Source of the DNA: Streptomyces zhaozhouensis
GTDB taxonomy: Bacteria; Actinomycetota; Actinomycetes; Streptomycetales; Streptomycetaceae
DNA length: 64,000 bases
Direction of reading: 5' to 3'
Assembly (NCBI RefSeq): GCF_900230195.1
Contig: NZ_OCNE01000002.1
Coordinates: 1 to 64,000 of the forward strand
Shown here: positions 28,080 to 37,955 of the stretch, one piece after another
How positions within the stretch are numbered: the stretch's first letter is position 1
How the letters are laid out: each line of letters starts with the position of its first letter
The notes under the pieces: model-generated
Told to the model about the DNA's origin: nothing
Seen by the model: the letters and a program-made list of their open reading frames with translations, nothing else
Database searches by the model: none
Position numbers and translations under genes: made by a program

Positions 28080-31000
28080 TCAGCCGGGGCAAGTCTGTTC
28101 GTAGGGAAGCCCCGGGGCGTACCGCTCCCACTCCTCGACGGTCAGGCCGGTGCCCAGCAGCCGGCAGGCGTGGCCCGTGGCGTCCGCGGCGATGGCGGGA
28201 AGGGACCCCAGGTCCCAGAACTCCACGGTCCCGTCGGCCGTGGTGACGGCCAGCGTGGTGCCGTCCGGGCTGAAGCGCACGTCCGTGACGTCCTCCACGG
28301 TGTCGGTCAGGGTCGCCGCCCGAGCAGGCAGGGTCGGATCGGAGACGTCCCACACCGTGACCCGTCCGCCCCAGCCGCCGCTGGCGGCCAGAGCGCCATC
28401 CGGGTGGTACCCGACGATGACGAAGTCATCGTCTGCGGACGGGAGTGCGGACACGAGTCGGGGTCCGGGCCGGAGCGACCACAGGGCCAGCCGGCCACTG
28501 TTGTCCGAGGTGAGGAGGTGTCCGTCGGGCCCGAAGGCGGCCTGGGACGGGGAGAACGCGGGCATGGTGTAGTCCCCCCGCTCGGTCGGCAGCAGAGCGG
28601 GCTCCCCGGGGTCGGTGACGTCCCAGACGGAGCCCGGCAACACCAGCGCCGTGCCGTCCGGACTGAAGACGACGGGGGTATTGGCCAGGGACGGCAGGTT
28701 GAGGTCGGCGTCCCTGGTCGCGGCCAAGGGGTCCTCCGCGGTCAACGGCGCGGGCTCGGCCGGCTCTCCGGTGTCCCACAGGCCCACCCAGGCCGGCTCG
28801 AGGAACCTGGCGCCGGCCACCGCCAGTACCGCCGCGCGCGGGCTGAAGGCCAGGGCGGTGACGCCGGATACCTGCGGCAGGACGGCAAGCCGGGACGGCG
28901 CGGAGGGGTCGGAGGTGTCCCACAGCTCGACCCTTCCGTGCTCCATAATGTCGCCCGCCTGGGTGCCTACCGCGAGCAGGGCCCCGTCGGAACTGAAGGC
29001 GACGGCGTGAACGGCCTCGTTGCCGACCGGCAGCGGCGGAAGCGCACGGGGGGCGGTGGGCTCGGTCGTGTCCCACAGCAACACGCTGCCGTCGTAGCCC
29101 GCCACGGCGAAGACGGTGCCGTCGGGGCTGAACGCCGCCGCGTTCGGAGACCGACCGCCGGTGTCGGCTGTCGCGCCGAGGGCCGGGGCGGAAGGGGTGG
29201 TCAGCCAACGGGTCAGTCCCCCGTCGTGGTCGGCGAGCGTCACGCCGCGTCCGTCGTCGTCGAAGGCCATGCTCATCACGGGCGAGGAGTGGCCGTTGAG
29301 CGTCGTCACCTGTTGGGAACGTTCCGGGTCGCCGACGTCCCAGAGGGTCGCCGTGTCGTCGAGCGCGCCCGTGACGAGGTGGCTGCCGTCGGGGCCGAAG
29401 GCGAAATCCGTGACCGTGTCCCGGTGGCCAAGGGTCGCCAGGGACTCGGCGTTCGGCGGGTCCGTGACGTCCCACAGAGTGACGGTGTTGTCGTAATCGA
29501 CGGCCAGGACGGAGCCGGCCGGATGGAAGGTGGCCTTGTTCCCGAAGCCCCTGCGTTCGGTGATCTCCACCGGACGACCGGGTTCGCTCACGTCCCACAG
29601 GGTCCAGCCGGTGCGGTGAGTGATCGACTCGGGGGTGAGAGGGCTCTCGGCGGTGACGATGCCGGATCCGGTCACCAACGTGTTGCCGTCCGGGGCGAAC
29701 TCCACGTAGTCGGAGTCGAACGCGCTCACCGGTGCGTGCAGCTGACGCGGCGCATCCGGGTCCGAGACGTCCCACGACGTCAGGGTGCCCCGCGCGCCGC
29801 CCGCCACGACGGCCAGCCTCGTGCCGTCCGGGCTGAGGGCCGCACCTCGTGGATCGTCCAGGTCGGGCAGGTCGAGCAGCCGCGCGGGGGCCGCCGGGTC
29901 CGCCACGTTCCACACAGTGACACCGCCGGCCCGCGGCTCGACGTCCTCGTCCGGCTCCTCCCCGGCGCTGTAGACGACCGCCAGCAGCCGCTGGTCAGCG
30001 CTGAAAGCCAGGCTGTCGGCCGGGAGAGAGTGTGCGTCCACGGCGGTGAGATGGCGGGGGCGGGTGGCGTCGGCGGTGTCCCACAGGTGCACAGCGGTGT
30101 CGTCGCCGTAGGGGGTCGCCGTGGCGAGCAGACGACCGTTGCTGCTGAAAACGGACATGTCCACCCCGTCGGACGTGAAGCTCGAACCCCCCGCCAGGTG
30201 CGTGCGTTGAAGCGTCGCGGTCAGTCCCTCGCGTCCCTCCTCGGTCGGGTTGACACGCAGCGCGGCGAGGCTGAGCCGCAGCGAGGTGCGCGGGTCACTG
30301 TCGCGCAGGTTCTCGGCCTCGGCCTGCAGGGCGCGGCCGGTGGCGATCCGACGCTGCTCCTGTGCGTCCGCCCGCTGTTCCTGAGCCTCGTTCCGCTGCT
30401 GGAAGCCCACCCCCGTGGCCACGAGGGCCAGGCACAACGCCACCACAGCCGTCCGCAACCGTCGTTGCAGGCTCTGCCGTTGCCTTCGGTCCCGGGCGCG
30501 TTCCCGCTCGGCGTGTTCGCGTGCGGCCCGCAGGAACGCCCGGTCCACACGGCGGAGAGGTCGCCCGTCCGCGTTCGGATCGTCCAAGGCGGACGCGGCT
30601 GCCAACCGGGAGCCGCGGTAGAGGAAGGACGAGTCCCGTCCCGCCGCCTTCCAGGCGTCGGCATCGTCCTCCAACTGCTGGCGCAGCAGCAGGCCGACGC
30701 GATCCCTCTCGACCCAGCGGCGCAGCCTCGTCCAGGCCCGTAGCAGCGCCTCGTGCGAGATTTCGGCACCGTCCCGGTCGACGATGATCAGCCTGGCCGC
30801 TGCGAGCCGGTCGCGGACGTCCTCCGTGAGCGACCGTTCGGCATCGGGAAGCCCTTCCACCAGCGCTCCCGCGCGCACCCGGCGGCGGGCCACCACATCG
30901 CCGCCGTCACCGGTGATGTGCACCATACGCAGCAGCATCCGGCGCAACGCCCGTCGCCGCCGCGGATCGAGAGAACGGTACAGCTCCTCGCTCGTCGTGG

Positions 31001-32639
31001 CGATCGACTGCCAGATCCCCCCGGTGGCCTGGTACCCCGCCAGAGTGAGCGTCGCGCCACTGCGGCGCACCCAGATCTCCCGCAGGGCATGAGCGAGGAA
31101 GGGCAGCGCCAGAGCCGCGTCCGGGGTCGCGGCGTCGTCCGCCCGGCCCTGCCTCAGATCGTGGAGCAGGCGGTCGGTAAGCCCGTCCTCCAGCGTCAAC
31201 CCGACCGCACGCGCCGGGCCTTCGACGGCGGCCCGCAGCGCATCGTCGTCCATGGGGCGAACCGCCACCGGGCCACGTTCCAGGGCACGGGCGAGAGCGG
31301 GATGGCTCAGGCAACGGCCGTAGAAGTCAGCCCGCAGGCCGATGACCACGCGCGGCCCGGGTGGGGAGTCGCGTGACACCTCGCCGGCGAGCACGTCGAT
31401 GAACGCCGCCCGCTCGTCCGCGTCCTGGCACCGCGTGAAGACCTCCTCGAACTGGTCGACCACGAGGAGCCGGCAGTCGCGGTAGCCGGGCAGCGCCCCC
31501 GGGAAGCGGCCCCGCGCGAGCTCCTGCCGAACCTCGTCGACCGGCCGGCCGGTGGCCCGCGCCCACAGGGCGGCTAGAGCGTACAGCGGGCGCTCGCCGG
31601 GGGCCGGGAGCAGCAGCGCGGGCCAGGGGACCAGGGCACTGCCGGCTTCGTGCCGCTGTGCGAGACCGGCGAGCAGTCCGGCGCGCAGCAGGGAGGACTT
31701 GCCGGCTCCGGACGGGCCGAGCAGCACGAGCGGGCCCGCCGCCGGCGCGCGGACGGCGTCGAGCAGGCGGTCGGTGAGGTCTTCCCTGCCGTGGAAGTGG
31801 GCGCTGTCCTCGGTGCGGAAAGGTTCCATACCCGGGTAGGGGCACGGAACGTCCGCGGGCGGCGCCGTCTCCGGCCCGGCGGCGGGCCGGTAGGCCGCGT
31901 TGCGCGCCAGGGCGACGCGACCGATGCCGCCCTCGCTCTGCCGACGCGGCCGAACCGGCCCGTCGCGGAAGCGGCGTTCGAGGGCGGTGTGCACGTGGTC
32001 GAGGGACAGCCGCACCGGGCCCGCGGGGTCGCCGGCCCGCAGCAGGTTGAGCAACTCCCCGCTGAACAGCGTGTGTCGCGCGCCTTCCGGCGCGAAGGAA
32101 CGGGCGTAGTAGGAGGCGGAGGTGAGCAGGAAGCTGCCGCCCGGGCGCGCGGAGACGAAGGGGTCCCTGGCCGAACCGTCGGCCGACACCGAGGCGAGCC
32201 CGGAGAAGCAGCAGTCCAGGATCACGACGCTGCCGCCCGTGGCGTTGCCCAGCAGATCCCTGACGGTTCGGTAGGCCACGGCCTGGCCGACGCGTTCCTC
32301 GGAGACGCTCGCCCGGGTGGCCAGGTACAGCTCGTCGCCGGGCCCCAGCAGGCCGTGCCCCACGTAGTAGAGCAGCACCGGCCCCGAGGCGTTGAGGGTC
32401 ACCCGTTCGACGAGGTCGGTCACGGCCATGGCGTCAGCCTCCGCCGGCACCCGGTGCACGCGCTCGGGCGCCAGGCCGCAGACGTCCACCAGCGCGCCCG
32501 CGACGTCGTCAAGCGTGCTGTCCACTGCGGGCAGGTCGAACAGCCGCGATTCCGGCACGTGGCTGCCCGTACCGACGAGGATGGCGTGGGCACCTCGCAG
32601 GGCGAGATCGCCGGTGTCCGAGCCGTCCTCGTGGTTCAC
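28080..32639 (-). CDS. Caspase-like peptidase - STAND ATPase - WD40 repeat protein (conflict-system effector)
   Basis: A 1519-residue protein with a GTG start at 32639 overlapping the upstream stop (GTGA). Residues 10-250 are a caspase/C14 domain with the catalytic dyad His95 in YYVGHG and Cys144 in LDCCFSG. A STAND-type NTPase follows: HFHGRED linker, Walker A GPSGAGKSS at 308-316, Walker B LLVVDQFEEVF. A hydrophobic helix (VVALCLALVATGVGF) precedes about 650 residues of WD40-like repeats (recurring SPDG and LWD patterns). Proteins of this build with an EACC1 partner are described as predicted NTP-regulated conflict systems in multicellular bacteria: WD40 repeats sense, the NTPase switches and the peptidase cleaves, possibly causing abortive death. 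Confidence 0.9.
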   Translation of the reverse strand: MNHEDGSDTGDLALRGAHAILVGTGSHVPESRLFDLPAVDSTLDDVAGALVDVCGLAPERVHRVPAEADAMAVTDLVERVTLNASGPVLLYYVGHGLLGPGDELYLATRASVSEERVGQAVAYRTVRDLLGNATGGSVVILDCCFSGLASVSADGSARDPFVSARPGGSFLLTSASYYARSFAPEGARHTLFSGELLNLLRAGDPAGPVRLSLDHVHTALERRFRDGPVRPRRQSEGGIGRVALARNAAYRPAAGPETAPPADVPCPYPGMEPFRTEDSAHFHGREDLTDRLLDAVRAPAAGPLVLLGPSGAGKSSLLRAGLLAGLAQRHEAGSALVPWPALLLPAPGERPLYALAALWARATGRPVDEVRQELARGRFPGALPGYRDCRLLVVDQFEEVFTRCQDADERAAFIDVLAGEVSRDSPPGPRVVIGLRADFYGRCLSHPALARALERGPVAVRPMDDDALRAAVEGPARAVGLTLEDGLTDRLLHDLRQGRADDAATPDAALALPFLAHALREIWVRRSGATLTLAGYQATGGIWQSIATTSEELYRSLDPRRRRALRRMLLRMVHITGDGGDVVARRRVRAGALVEGLPDAERSLTEDVRDRLAAARLIIVDRDGAEISHEALLRAWTRLRRWVERDRVGLLLRQQLEDDADAWKAAGRDSSFLYRGSRLAAASALDDPNADGRPLRRVDRAFLRAAREHAERERARDRRQRQSLQRRLRTAVVALCLALVATGVGFQQRNEAQEQRADAQEQRRIATGRALQAEAENLRDSDPRTSLRLSLAALRVNPTEEGREGLTATLQRTHLAGGSSFTSDGVDMSVFSSNGRLLATATPYGDDTAVHLWDTADATRPRHLTAVDAHSLPADSLAFSADQRLLAVVYSAGEEPDEDVEPRAGGVTVWNVADPAAPARLLDLPDLDDPRGAALSPDGTRLAVVAGGARGTLTSWDVSDPDAPRQLHAPVSAFDSDYVEFAPDGNTLVTGSGIVTAESPLTPESITHRTGWTLWDVSEPGRPVEITERRGFGNKATFHPAGSVLAVDYDNTVTLWDVTDPPNAESLATLGHRDTVTDFAFGPDGSHLVTGALDDTATLWDVGDPERSQQVTTLNGHSSPVMSMAFDDDGRGVTLADHDGGLTRWLTTPSAPALGATADTGGRSPNAAAFSPDGTVFAVAGYDGSVLLWDTTEPTAPRALPPLPVGNEAVHAVAFSSDGALLAVGTQAGDIMEHGRVELWDTSDPSAPSRLAVLPQVSGVTALAFSPRAAVLAVAGARFLEPAWVGLWDTGEPAEPAPLTAEDPLAATRDADLNLPSLANTPVVFSPDGTALVLPGSVWDVTDPGEPALLPTERGDYTMPAFSPSQAAFGPDGHLLTSDNSGRLALWSLRPGPRLVSALPSADDDFVIVGYHPDGALAASGGWGGRVTVWDVSDPTLPARAATLTDTVEDVTDVRFSPDGTTLAVTTADGTVEFWDLGSLPAIAADATGHACRLLGTGLTVEEWERYAPGLPYEQTCPG

Positions 32640-33070
32640 GCCGTGCGCCCGGTCATCGCCCCGCCGGGGTCCCCTTCGGCGTCGGTGCCCGAGTCGGAGT
32701 CGCAGTCGCCGGGTGGGTCCGTGGCCGCCAACTGCCTGACCAGCTCGGCCACGGACGCCGCGTCCAGCGACCGGACACGGGTCGAGGACACGGTGATCTC
32801 CGTGCCGTCGGGGCGCGTGACGGTGACGGTCTGGTTGCTGCGGCGGCTGTGGAGCCAGGCGACCAGCGCCCCGGCGAACACCGTGGCGACGCCCCCGGGC
32901 TCCAGCACGGCGGTCAACGCGTCCGAAGCCGTACCCATGACGTCCCGCCGCCGAACGACAGGCTGCCCCGAACGCACACGGCCGCGCAACTCCGGCTCCG
33001 CGGCCAACCACCGGCGCAGCTCCAGGACTCCGTCCGCACCGTCCCCCCGCACAGCCACGGTGAAGCGCAT
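32636..33070 (-). CDS. EACC1-like effector-associated protein
   Basis: A 144-residue protein coupled to the caspase-STAND-WD40 gene by a 4-bp GTGA overlap. It has a beta-rich N-terminus with LRRWLAAEPELRGRV, one hydrophobic helix (GVATVFAGALVAWLHSRR), then TVTVTRPDGTEITVSS and LDAASVAELVRQLA. This is the pattern of effector-associated constant component 1, a small partner found next to STAND or protease effectors in actinobacterial conflict loci. It is probably an adaptor or signal-relay subunit. A GAGGGGGGG Shine-Dalgarno precedes the ATG. Confidence 0.82.
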   Translation of the reverse strand: MRFTVAVRGDGADGVLELRRWLAAEPELRGRVRSGQPVVRRRDVMGTASDALTAVLEPGGVATVFAGALVAWLHSRRSNQTVTVTRPDGTEITVSSTRVRSLDAASVAELVRQLAATDPPGDCDSDSGTDAEGDPGGAMTGRTA

Positions 33071-33189
33071 GGCCCCCCTCAGGAACGAGCCGCCTGAACC
33101 ACAGTGCTCACCTTCAGCCTACCCGGCAGACCCGAGTCAACTCCCTTATTTACACGGCCTGTTGTGCCCTCCCCTCCCCGTCTTCCGCA

Positions 33190-33420
33190 CGCCAGCGAGG
33201 CCAGCCGGCTGCCGTGTGCGGGGACGTACCCGGACGCGGGCTACCGGGACCAGGTCATCGACGAGCTCTACCGCATGGAGCATCGGGTCGCGGCGCGCCT
33301 TCGCCCGGGTTCGACGCCGCCCGCGCGTCCCTCCGGCGCCCTCGAGCACTGCGTCGAGATCCACCTCGACGCCATCGACGGCACGTACCGGGGCCTGGCC
33401 ACCGGCGGGGGCGAGGAGGA
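33190..33420 (+). pseudogene. Possible relic of a small actinobacterial gene
   Basis: The roughly 400 bp between the EACC1 gene and the next coding region hold no convincing intact gene. One plus frame reads GYRDQVIDELYRMEHRVAA and the next frame continues SPGFDAAR, as if a known short Streptomyces family had taken a frameshift; later codons look random. Chance coding in GC-rich DNA is the alternative. Confidence 0.3.
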
Positions 33421-33476
33421 CCTCCTCGCCGAACGCCGCGTCGGGCGCGGCCTCCCGTGCGGGGGCGCTCCGCCGG

Positions 33477-35138
33477 TCAGCCGTCCGCGCCGGCTCCGAG
33501 GAATCGCCGGAGGACGTTGCCGGTCACGGTGGAGACGGCGTGGTCACCGGTCCGCAGACCGTTGACCCACTCGCACGTGCCCGCGGTGAAGACCTCCCCC
33601 GCGCCGCGCGGGAAGGACACGACCATGCCCGCCCCCCGAGCGAACCGGCGGCGGTTCCGCTCGGTGTAGGGCTCCCCCGCGATGTCCGCCCGGTAGCGGG
33701 CGTCGCCGTCACCGAGCATGAAGTGGCTCCGGTCGACGGCACGTCCGTCCTCGGCCGCGGTGGACCAGTTCATCGCGACGATCTCCAGGCCGGCCGGCGC
33801 CCCGTCGGTGCCGCTCGGGTACGGCAGCCCGTCGCGGAACTCGTAGTCGAGTCCGTCGACCTCGTAGGAGAAGACGGCCGCCTCGTCGCCGAAGGTGTCG
33901 GCGTACCCGAGTCCGGCGCCCTCCAGGGACCAGTGCTCGGGGCGGAAGACCGTGTAGCCGCGCGAGGAGCGTGGCGCGAAGGCGCCGAAGCCGGCGTACA
34001 TCCCGCGCAGCGCGTTGACCCCGAAGGTCGTCGCCCCCGGGTTGCCCACCTCGGGGTCCTCCCAGGCGCCGGTGAGCAGGTGGTGTGCCGCGGTGCCGGC
34101 CACGGGGTCGCGACGGGAGGCGTCGTACTTGTAGGCGACCTGGGAGGCGCCGTCGTCTTCGAGCCGGATCTGCCACATGAAGTTTCCGGCGAACCGCGCG
34201 ACCCGACCGCCGCCTTCGACATAGCGGTCGACATGGTCGCGCATCCGGGCCGTCCAGTACTCGTCGTGGCCGGCGAAGACCGCGCACCGGTACGGCGTCA
34301 GCGCCGCGGGGTCGGCGTGCAGGTCCTCCTGGACCAGCAGGTCGACCTGGTGGCCCCTGGCCTCGGCCCAGCGGAAGAAGTGCCGCTCGTAGGTCGCCCA
34401 GCCGGACGCGGCGTAGTACTTGGCGTAGCCGTGCAGGTAGGCCCACTCGGCGAACTCGTAGCGGGGCGGCCGCGGCCCGCGCGGACGCGTGCCGCCGACC
34501 ATGCGCGGAGCCCCCTCGGGAAGCCAGACCTGCCCCCGGGCCCAGGGCCGTTGGCTGGAGAGGACCGGCGAGCGCCCGCGAGCGGTGCCGGGGTGCAGCC
34601 CGAAGTAGTGGTTCGCGCCGCCCCAGTCGTCGTAGGCGGACCAGGTGCATGTGGCGAGCACCTGGACCAGCGCGTCGGGCCGGGGGCTGGGGGCGCGGAC
34701 GACCAGGAAGTGGTGACCCAGCGGACGGTCCGTGGCGGGCGCGGAGGGGTCGCGGAACTCGACCAGGTAGGGGCCGGGGTCCACCCGTGCCGGGACGGTC
34801 CAGGTGGTGGTGACGGCCCAGCCGCACCCGGACTGGTAGGCGTCGGCCGGCACCGGCTGGAAGTCGACCGAGGTGAGGCGCTCGGTGTGCACGGTCTCCT
34901 CGTGCGCCCCGTCGCGGTAGATCCGCATCTCCAGGTCGGACCGGGTCGCGGAGACATGGAGGGCGACGACGTCTCCCGGCCGGTACGAGCGCCGGTCGGA
35001 GTAGCACCACGCCGAGGGGTGTCCCTCAGGACGCGGGACCTCCACCCAGACCCGTCGTGGCCCCGGTGGCAGGCCGGAGACCTGCTCGGGAACGAGGTCA
35101 CCGCCGGGGCGTGCTCCGTCTGCGGTAGGGCTGGACAC
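33477..35138 (-). CDS. N,N-dimethylformamidase large-subunit-like protein
   Basis: A 553-residue protein. The first 170 residues form a beta-sandwich region (SYRPGDVVALHVSATRS, ATCTWSAYDDWGG). The catalytic-like part has GHQVDLLVQEDLHADP, FAGHDEYWTARMRDHVDRYV, GGGRVARFAGNFMWQIRLE and a C-terminal GEVFTAGTCEWVNGL. This order fits the large subunit of iron-dependent dimethylformamidase and its many uncharacterised relatives. The small subunit of true DMFase is not visible nearby, so the substrate may be another amide. It lies 105 bp downstream of an MHS permease on the same strand, which suggests uptake and breakdown of one compound. Confidence 0.8.
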   Translation of the reverse strand: MSSPTADGARPGGDLVPEQVSGLPPGPRRVWVEVPRPEGHPSAWCYSDRRSYRPGDVVALHVSATRSDLEMRIYRDGAHEETVHTERLTSVDFQPVPADAYQSGCGWAVTTTWTVPARVDPGPYLVEFRDPSAPATDRPLGHHFLVVRAPSPRPDALVQVLATCTWSAYDDWGGANHYFGLHPGTARGRSPVLSSQRPWARGQVWLPEGAPRMVGGTRPRGPRPPRYEFAEWAYLHGYAKYYAASGWATYERHFFRWAEARGHQVDLLVQEDLHADPAALTPYRCAVFAGHDEYWTARMRDHVDRYVEGGGRVARFAGNFMWQIRLEDDGASQVAYKYDASRRDPVAGTAAHHLLTGAWEDPEVGNPGATTFGVNALRGMYAGFGAFAPRSSRGYTVFRPEHWSLEGAGLGYADTFGDEAAVFSYEVDGLDYEFRDGLPYPSGTDGAPAGLEIVAMNWSTAAEDGRAVDRSHFMLGDGDARYRADIAGEPYTERNRRRFARGAGMVVSFPRGAGEVFTAGTCEWVNGLRTGDHAVSTVTGNVLRRFLGAGADG

Positions 35139-35243
35139 GTGCGGGTCCTTCCTGTCGGGGTCTCCGGGTCCGGCCGGCCGCTCCCGCCTCGCCCGCGCGT
35201 CGGACGGGTGCGGGGGCCGCTCGACGGTCCCGCGGTTCCGGGG

Positions 35244-36611
35244 TCACGGGCGGAGCAGCCCGGACCTCGGCGCGTCGCGCTCGGTGCGGGACGCGCTGTC
35301 GGGCTGCTGCTGGGAGGCGGGGGTGATGTGGTCGTGGCCGCCCTTCGCGGGGGCGGTCTCCGGCAGCACGAACAGCGTGAGGAACGAGACCGCGACGGCT
35401 GCCGCCACATACCAGGCCGGCATCAGGTCGCTGCCCGTCCTGCTGATGAGCCAGGTCAGGACGAACGGCGAGGAGACGGAGGCGATGACGGAGAGGTTGA
35501 AGCCGAGCGAGACACCGGTGTAGCGCACCCGGGTCGGGAACAGTTCGACCCAGACGCACACCAGCGGCCCGGTGTAGCAGCCGAGCGCGAGCCCGCCGAC
35601 GAGGGCCTGGAGGACACCGATGACGGCCAGGTTGCCGCCGTCGAAGAGCAGGAAGGTGGGGAAGACGAAGACCAGCATGGCGACCGAACCGACGAACAGC
35701 GGCGGCTTGCGACCGAGGCGGTCCGACAGCCGCCCCGCCACCGGGATGGTCAGCACGTACGCCGCGATGGCCAGCGAGGTCGTGAGGAGCGCGTCACTCT
35801 CGCTGTAGTCGAGTTCGGTGCGCAGGAAGGTCGGGGTGTAGACCAGCACCACGTAGTAGCAGACCGTCTGGCCCAGGGCGATGCCGGCGACCTTGAGGAC
35901 GTTGGCCCACTGGGCCTGGAGCGTCTCGCGCACCGGGGAGCCCGCGACGTCGTCCGACTCGGCGATCTCCTGGAACGCGGCCGTCTCCTCCAGCCGGAGC
36001 CGGATGTAGAGCCCGACCATGCCCATCGGGATCGCGATCAGGAACCCGACGCGCCAGCCCCAGCTCTCCATCTGGGCGTCCGTCAGGGACGAGGTGAGGG
36101 CGAACGCGAACAGCGACCCCGCCAGCAGGCCGAAGCCGGTGCTCGCGGGCATGAGGCTGACCATCATCCCGCGTCGCCTCGCCGGCACGCTCTCGGCGAT
36201 CAGCGCGGCACCGCCCGCGTACTCACCGCCGGCCGAGAACCCCTGGACGATGCGGGCGATCACCAACAGGACGGGGGCGGCGACGCCGATCGCCGCGTAG
36301 CTGGGTATCAGGCCGATCGCACCGGTCGACAGGGACATCAGGATGAGCACCAGCGCGAGGGTGCGTTTGCGGCCGATCCGGTCGCCGAAGCGGGCGAAGA
36401 CGACGCCTCCGAGCGGGCGGGTGATCACCGGCAGCGCGAACACCCCGAACGTCGCGAGCAGCCCCGCGGTGGGGTCGTCGCTCGGGAAGAAGACACCCGC
36501 GATGGTGACCGCCATGAAGCCGTAGATGCTGTAGTCGAACCACTCGATGAAGTTACCGATGGCACCGGCCACGGTCGCCTTCCTCGAATTGGCTGGTGTC
36601 GTTGTCGCCAT
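35244..36611 (-). CDS. MFS transporter, metabolite:H+ symporter (MHS) family
   Basis: A 455-residue, 12-helix permease. GNFIEWFDYSIYGFMAV at the N-terminus, then RPLGGVVFARFGDRIGRKRTL and GFSAGGEYAGGAALI, mark the MHS subfamily (ProP, ShiA and organic-acid symporters). These import small carboxylates, betaines or aromatic acids with protons. A LysR gene is divergent and an amidase-like gene follows, so it probably imports the substrate of the local pathway. The C-terminal tail is hydrophilic. Confidence 0.92.
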   Translation of the reverse strand: MATTTPANSRKATVAGAIGNFIEWFDYSIYGFMAVTIAGVFFPSDDPTAGLLATFGVFALPVITRPLGGVVFARFGDRIGRKRTLALVLILMSLSTGAIGLIPSYAAIGVAAPVLLVIARIVQGFSAGGEYAGGAALIAESVPARRRGMMVSLMPASTGFGLLAGSLFAFALTSSLTDAQMESWGWRVGFLIAIPMGMVGLYIRLRLEETAAFQEIAESDDVAGSPVRETLQAQWANVLKVAGIALGQTVCYYVVLVYTPTFLRTELDYSESDALLTTSLAIAAYVLTIPVAGRLSDRLGRKPPLFVGSVAMLVFVFPTFLLFDGGNLAVIGVLQALVGGLALGCYTGPLVCVWVELFPTRVRYTGVSLGFNLSVIASVSSPFVLTWLISRTGSDLMPAWYVAAAVAVSFLTLFVLPETAPAKGGHDHITPASQQQPDSASRTERDAPRSGLLRP

Positions 36612-36885
36612 CGCCCGTCCCTGTCCGCTGAAGTCGGTTCCCGTGGTCCGCCGCGGCGGGCTGGAACGTCCGGATCCGCGACGTCACCGCCAGCCGACAG
36701 CGCTGGCGTGGAACGCTAGATCCGTCCCGCACACAGGGGTAGGCGGTCAGAGCTGAGCCAGCCATAGGGTTGTCCTGTCGCGGGACGGCCACCGCCGTTT
36801 TCGGGGGTGACCACCTCACGACAGATAGCTACCCTTTGCCCGGTTTCGGCACATCATACGAAACGCACGGCCACGAGAGAGACAG
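36612..36885. promoter_or_regulatory. Divergent control region, MHS permease / LysR
   Basis: A 274-bp gap between divergently transcribed permease and LysR genes, the usual place for a LysR-type operator (T-N11-A). I could not fix a single convincing site by eye. Confidence 0.4.
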
Positions 36886-37812
36886 ATGACCCTCAACCAG
36901 CTGCGAGCCTTTGTCGCCGCCGAACACCTGGGCTCGTTCACCGCGGCGGCGACGTCTCTGGAGATCGCCCAGGCTTCCGTGTCGGAGCTGATCCGTCGCC
37001 TGGAGGAAGAGCTCGACGCGGTGCTGTTCGTCCGCGGCTCCCGCCAGCTGTCGCTGACGGCGGCCGGCGCGGAGCTGCTGCCCTACGCGCGGGAGAGCGT
37101 CGCGGCCGCCGACGAGGGAACCCGGGCGGTCCACTCGCTCGGCTCGCTCAGCGGCGGGACGGCGACCTTCGGCGTGCTCCGCAACGCGGACTACTACCTG
37201 CTGAGCAACCTCGTGCAGACCTTCCACCGCCGCTACCCCGCCGTCCGGGTGCGCCTCGTCGGCCAGAACTCGGCGGAGACCGCCGCGGCGATCTCGGCGG
37301 GGGAGATCGAGGCCGGACTGGTCGTGCTGCCGGTCGACGACCAGGACCTGCTCGTCTCGCCACTGCTTCAGGACGAGGTGGTCTACGTCAGCGCCGACCC
37401 GGAACACGCGGCGGAACCGATGACGATGGAGACGTTCGCCCGGCGCCGCCTGGTGCTCTACGACGCCCACTTCGGCTGGCGGGACCCGACCCGGCGCCAG
37501 CTCGCCGACCGGGCGCAGCTCGCCGGGGTGCGGATCGAGCCGTTGATCGAGATCGAGCATGTCGAGGCGGCCCTGAAACTCGTCGCCGCCGGCATCGGCG
37601 ACACGGTGGTGAGCTCGGCCCTGATGACCAGCCCCACCTTTCCGCCCGGCCTGCACACGGTCTCCTTCGCCGAACCCCTCTTCGACACGATCGCCTTCGC
37701 ACGGAAGCGCGGCCGTCCGCTGTCCCGGGCGACCCGGGAGTTCGCCCGGCTGGCCGAGGACGCGATCAGCGAGGTCCGCGGAGGAGAACCCCGACCCCGG
37801 CTGCCCCACTGA
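36886..37812 (+). CDS. LysR-family transcriptional regulator
   Basis: A 308-residue protein. The N-terminal winged helix (LNQLRAFVAAEHLGSFTAAA, then VSELIRRLEEELDAVLFVR) is followed by a two-lobe co-inducer domain (FGVLRNADYYLLSNLV through VVSSALMTSP). It faces the MHS permease across a 274-bp gap and precedes the dehydrogenase gene, so it probably controls both in response to the pathway substrate. Confidence 0.93.
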   Translation: MTLNQLRAFVAAEHLGSFTAAATSLEIAQASVSELIRRLEEELDAVLFVRGSRQLSLTAAGAELLPYARESVAAADEGTRAVHSLGSLSGGTATFGVLRNADYYLLSNLVQTFHRRYPAVRVRLVGQNSAETAAAISAGEIEAGLVVLPVDDQDLLVSPLLQDEVVYVSADPEHAAEPMTMETFARRRLVLYDAHFGWRDPTRRQLADRAQLAGVRIEPLIEIEHVEAALKLVAAGIGDTVVSSALMTSPTFPPGLHTVSFAEPLFDTIAFARKRGRPLSRATREFARLAEDAISEVRGGEPRPRLPH

Positions 37813-37955
37813 ACACCCCGGCCGACCAGCGTCGGGTGAGGCCCGCTCGCATCCCCCCTCTGAGCTGCCACGACGCGGGAACAGAGGGTTTCCCTATGCC
37901 GCGTCTAGCTCTTACCGGCTAGTCCTGTGCCACGGAGGTGCCTAGCTTGGTCGCC

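Noticed and set aside
28062..30743. 893-residue plus-strand frame with repeated VPQ-type pattern
   Set aside because: The pattern is the reverse complement of WD40 repeats in the real minus-strand gene.
31650..36719. 1689-residue plus-strand open frame
   Set aside because: It runs antisense through four real genes (caspase-STAND, EACC1, amidase-like, permease). Its composition is typical of antisense GC-rich DNA.
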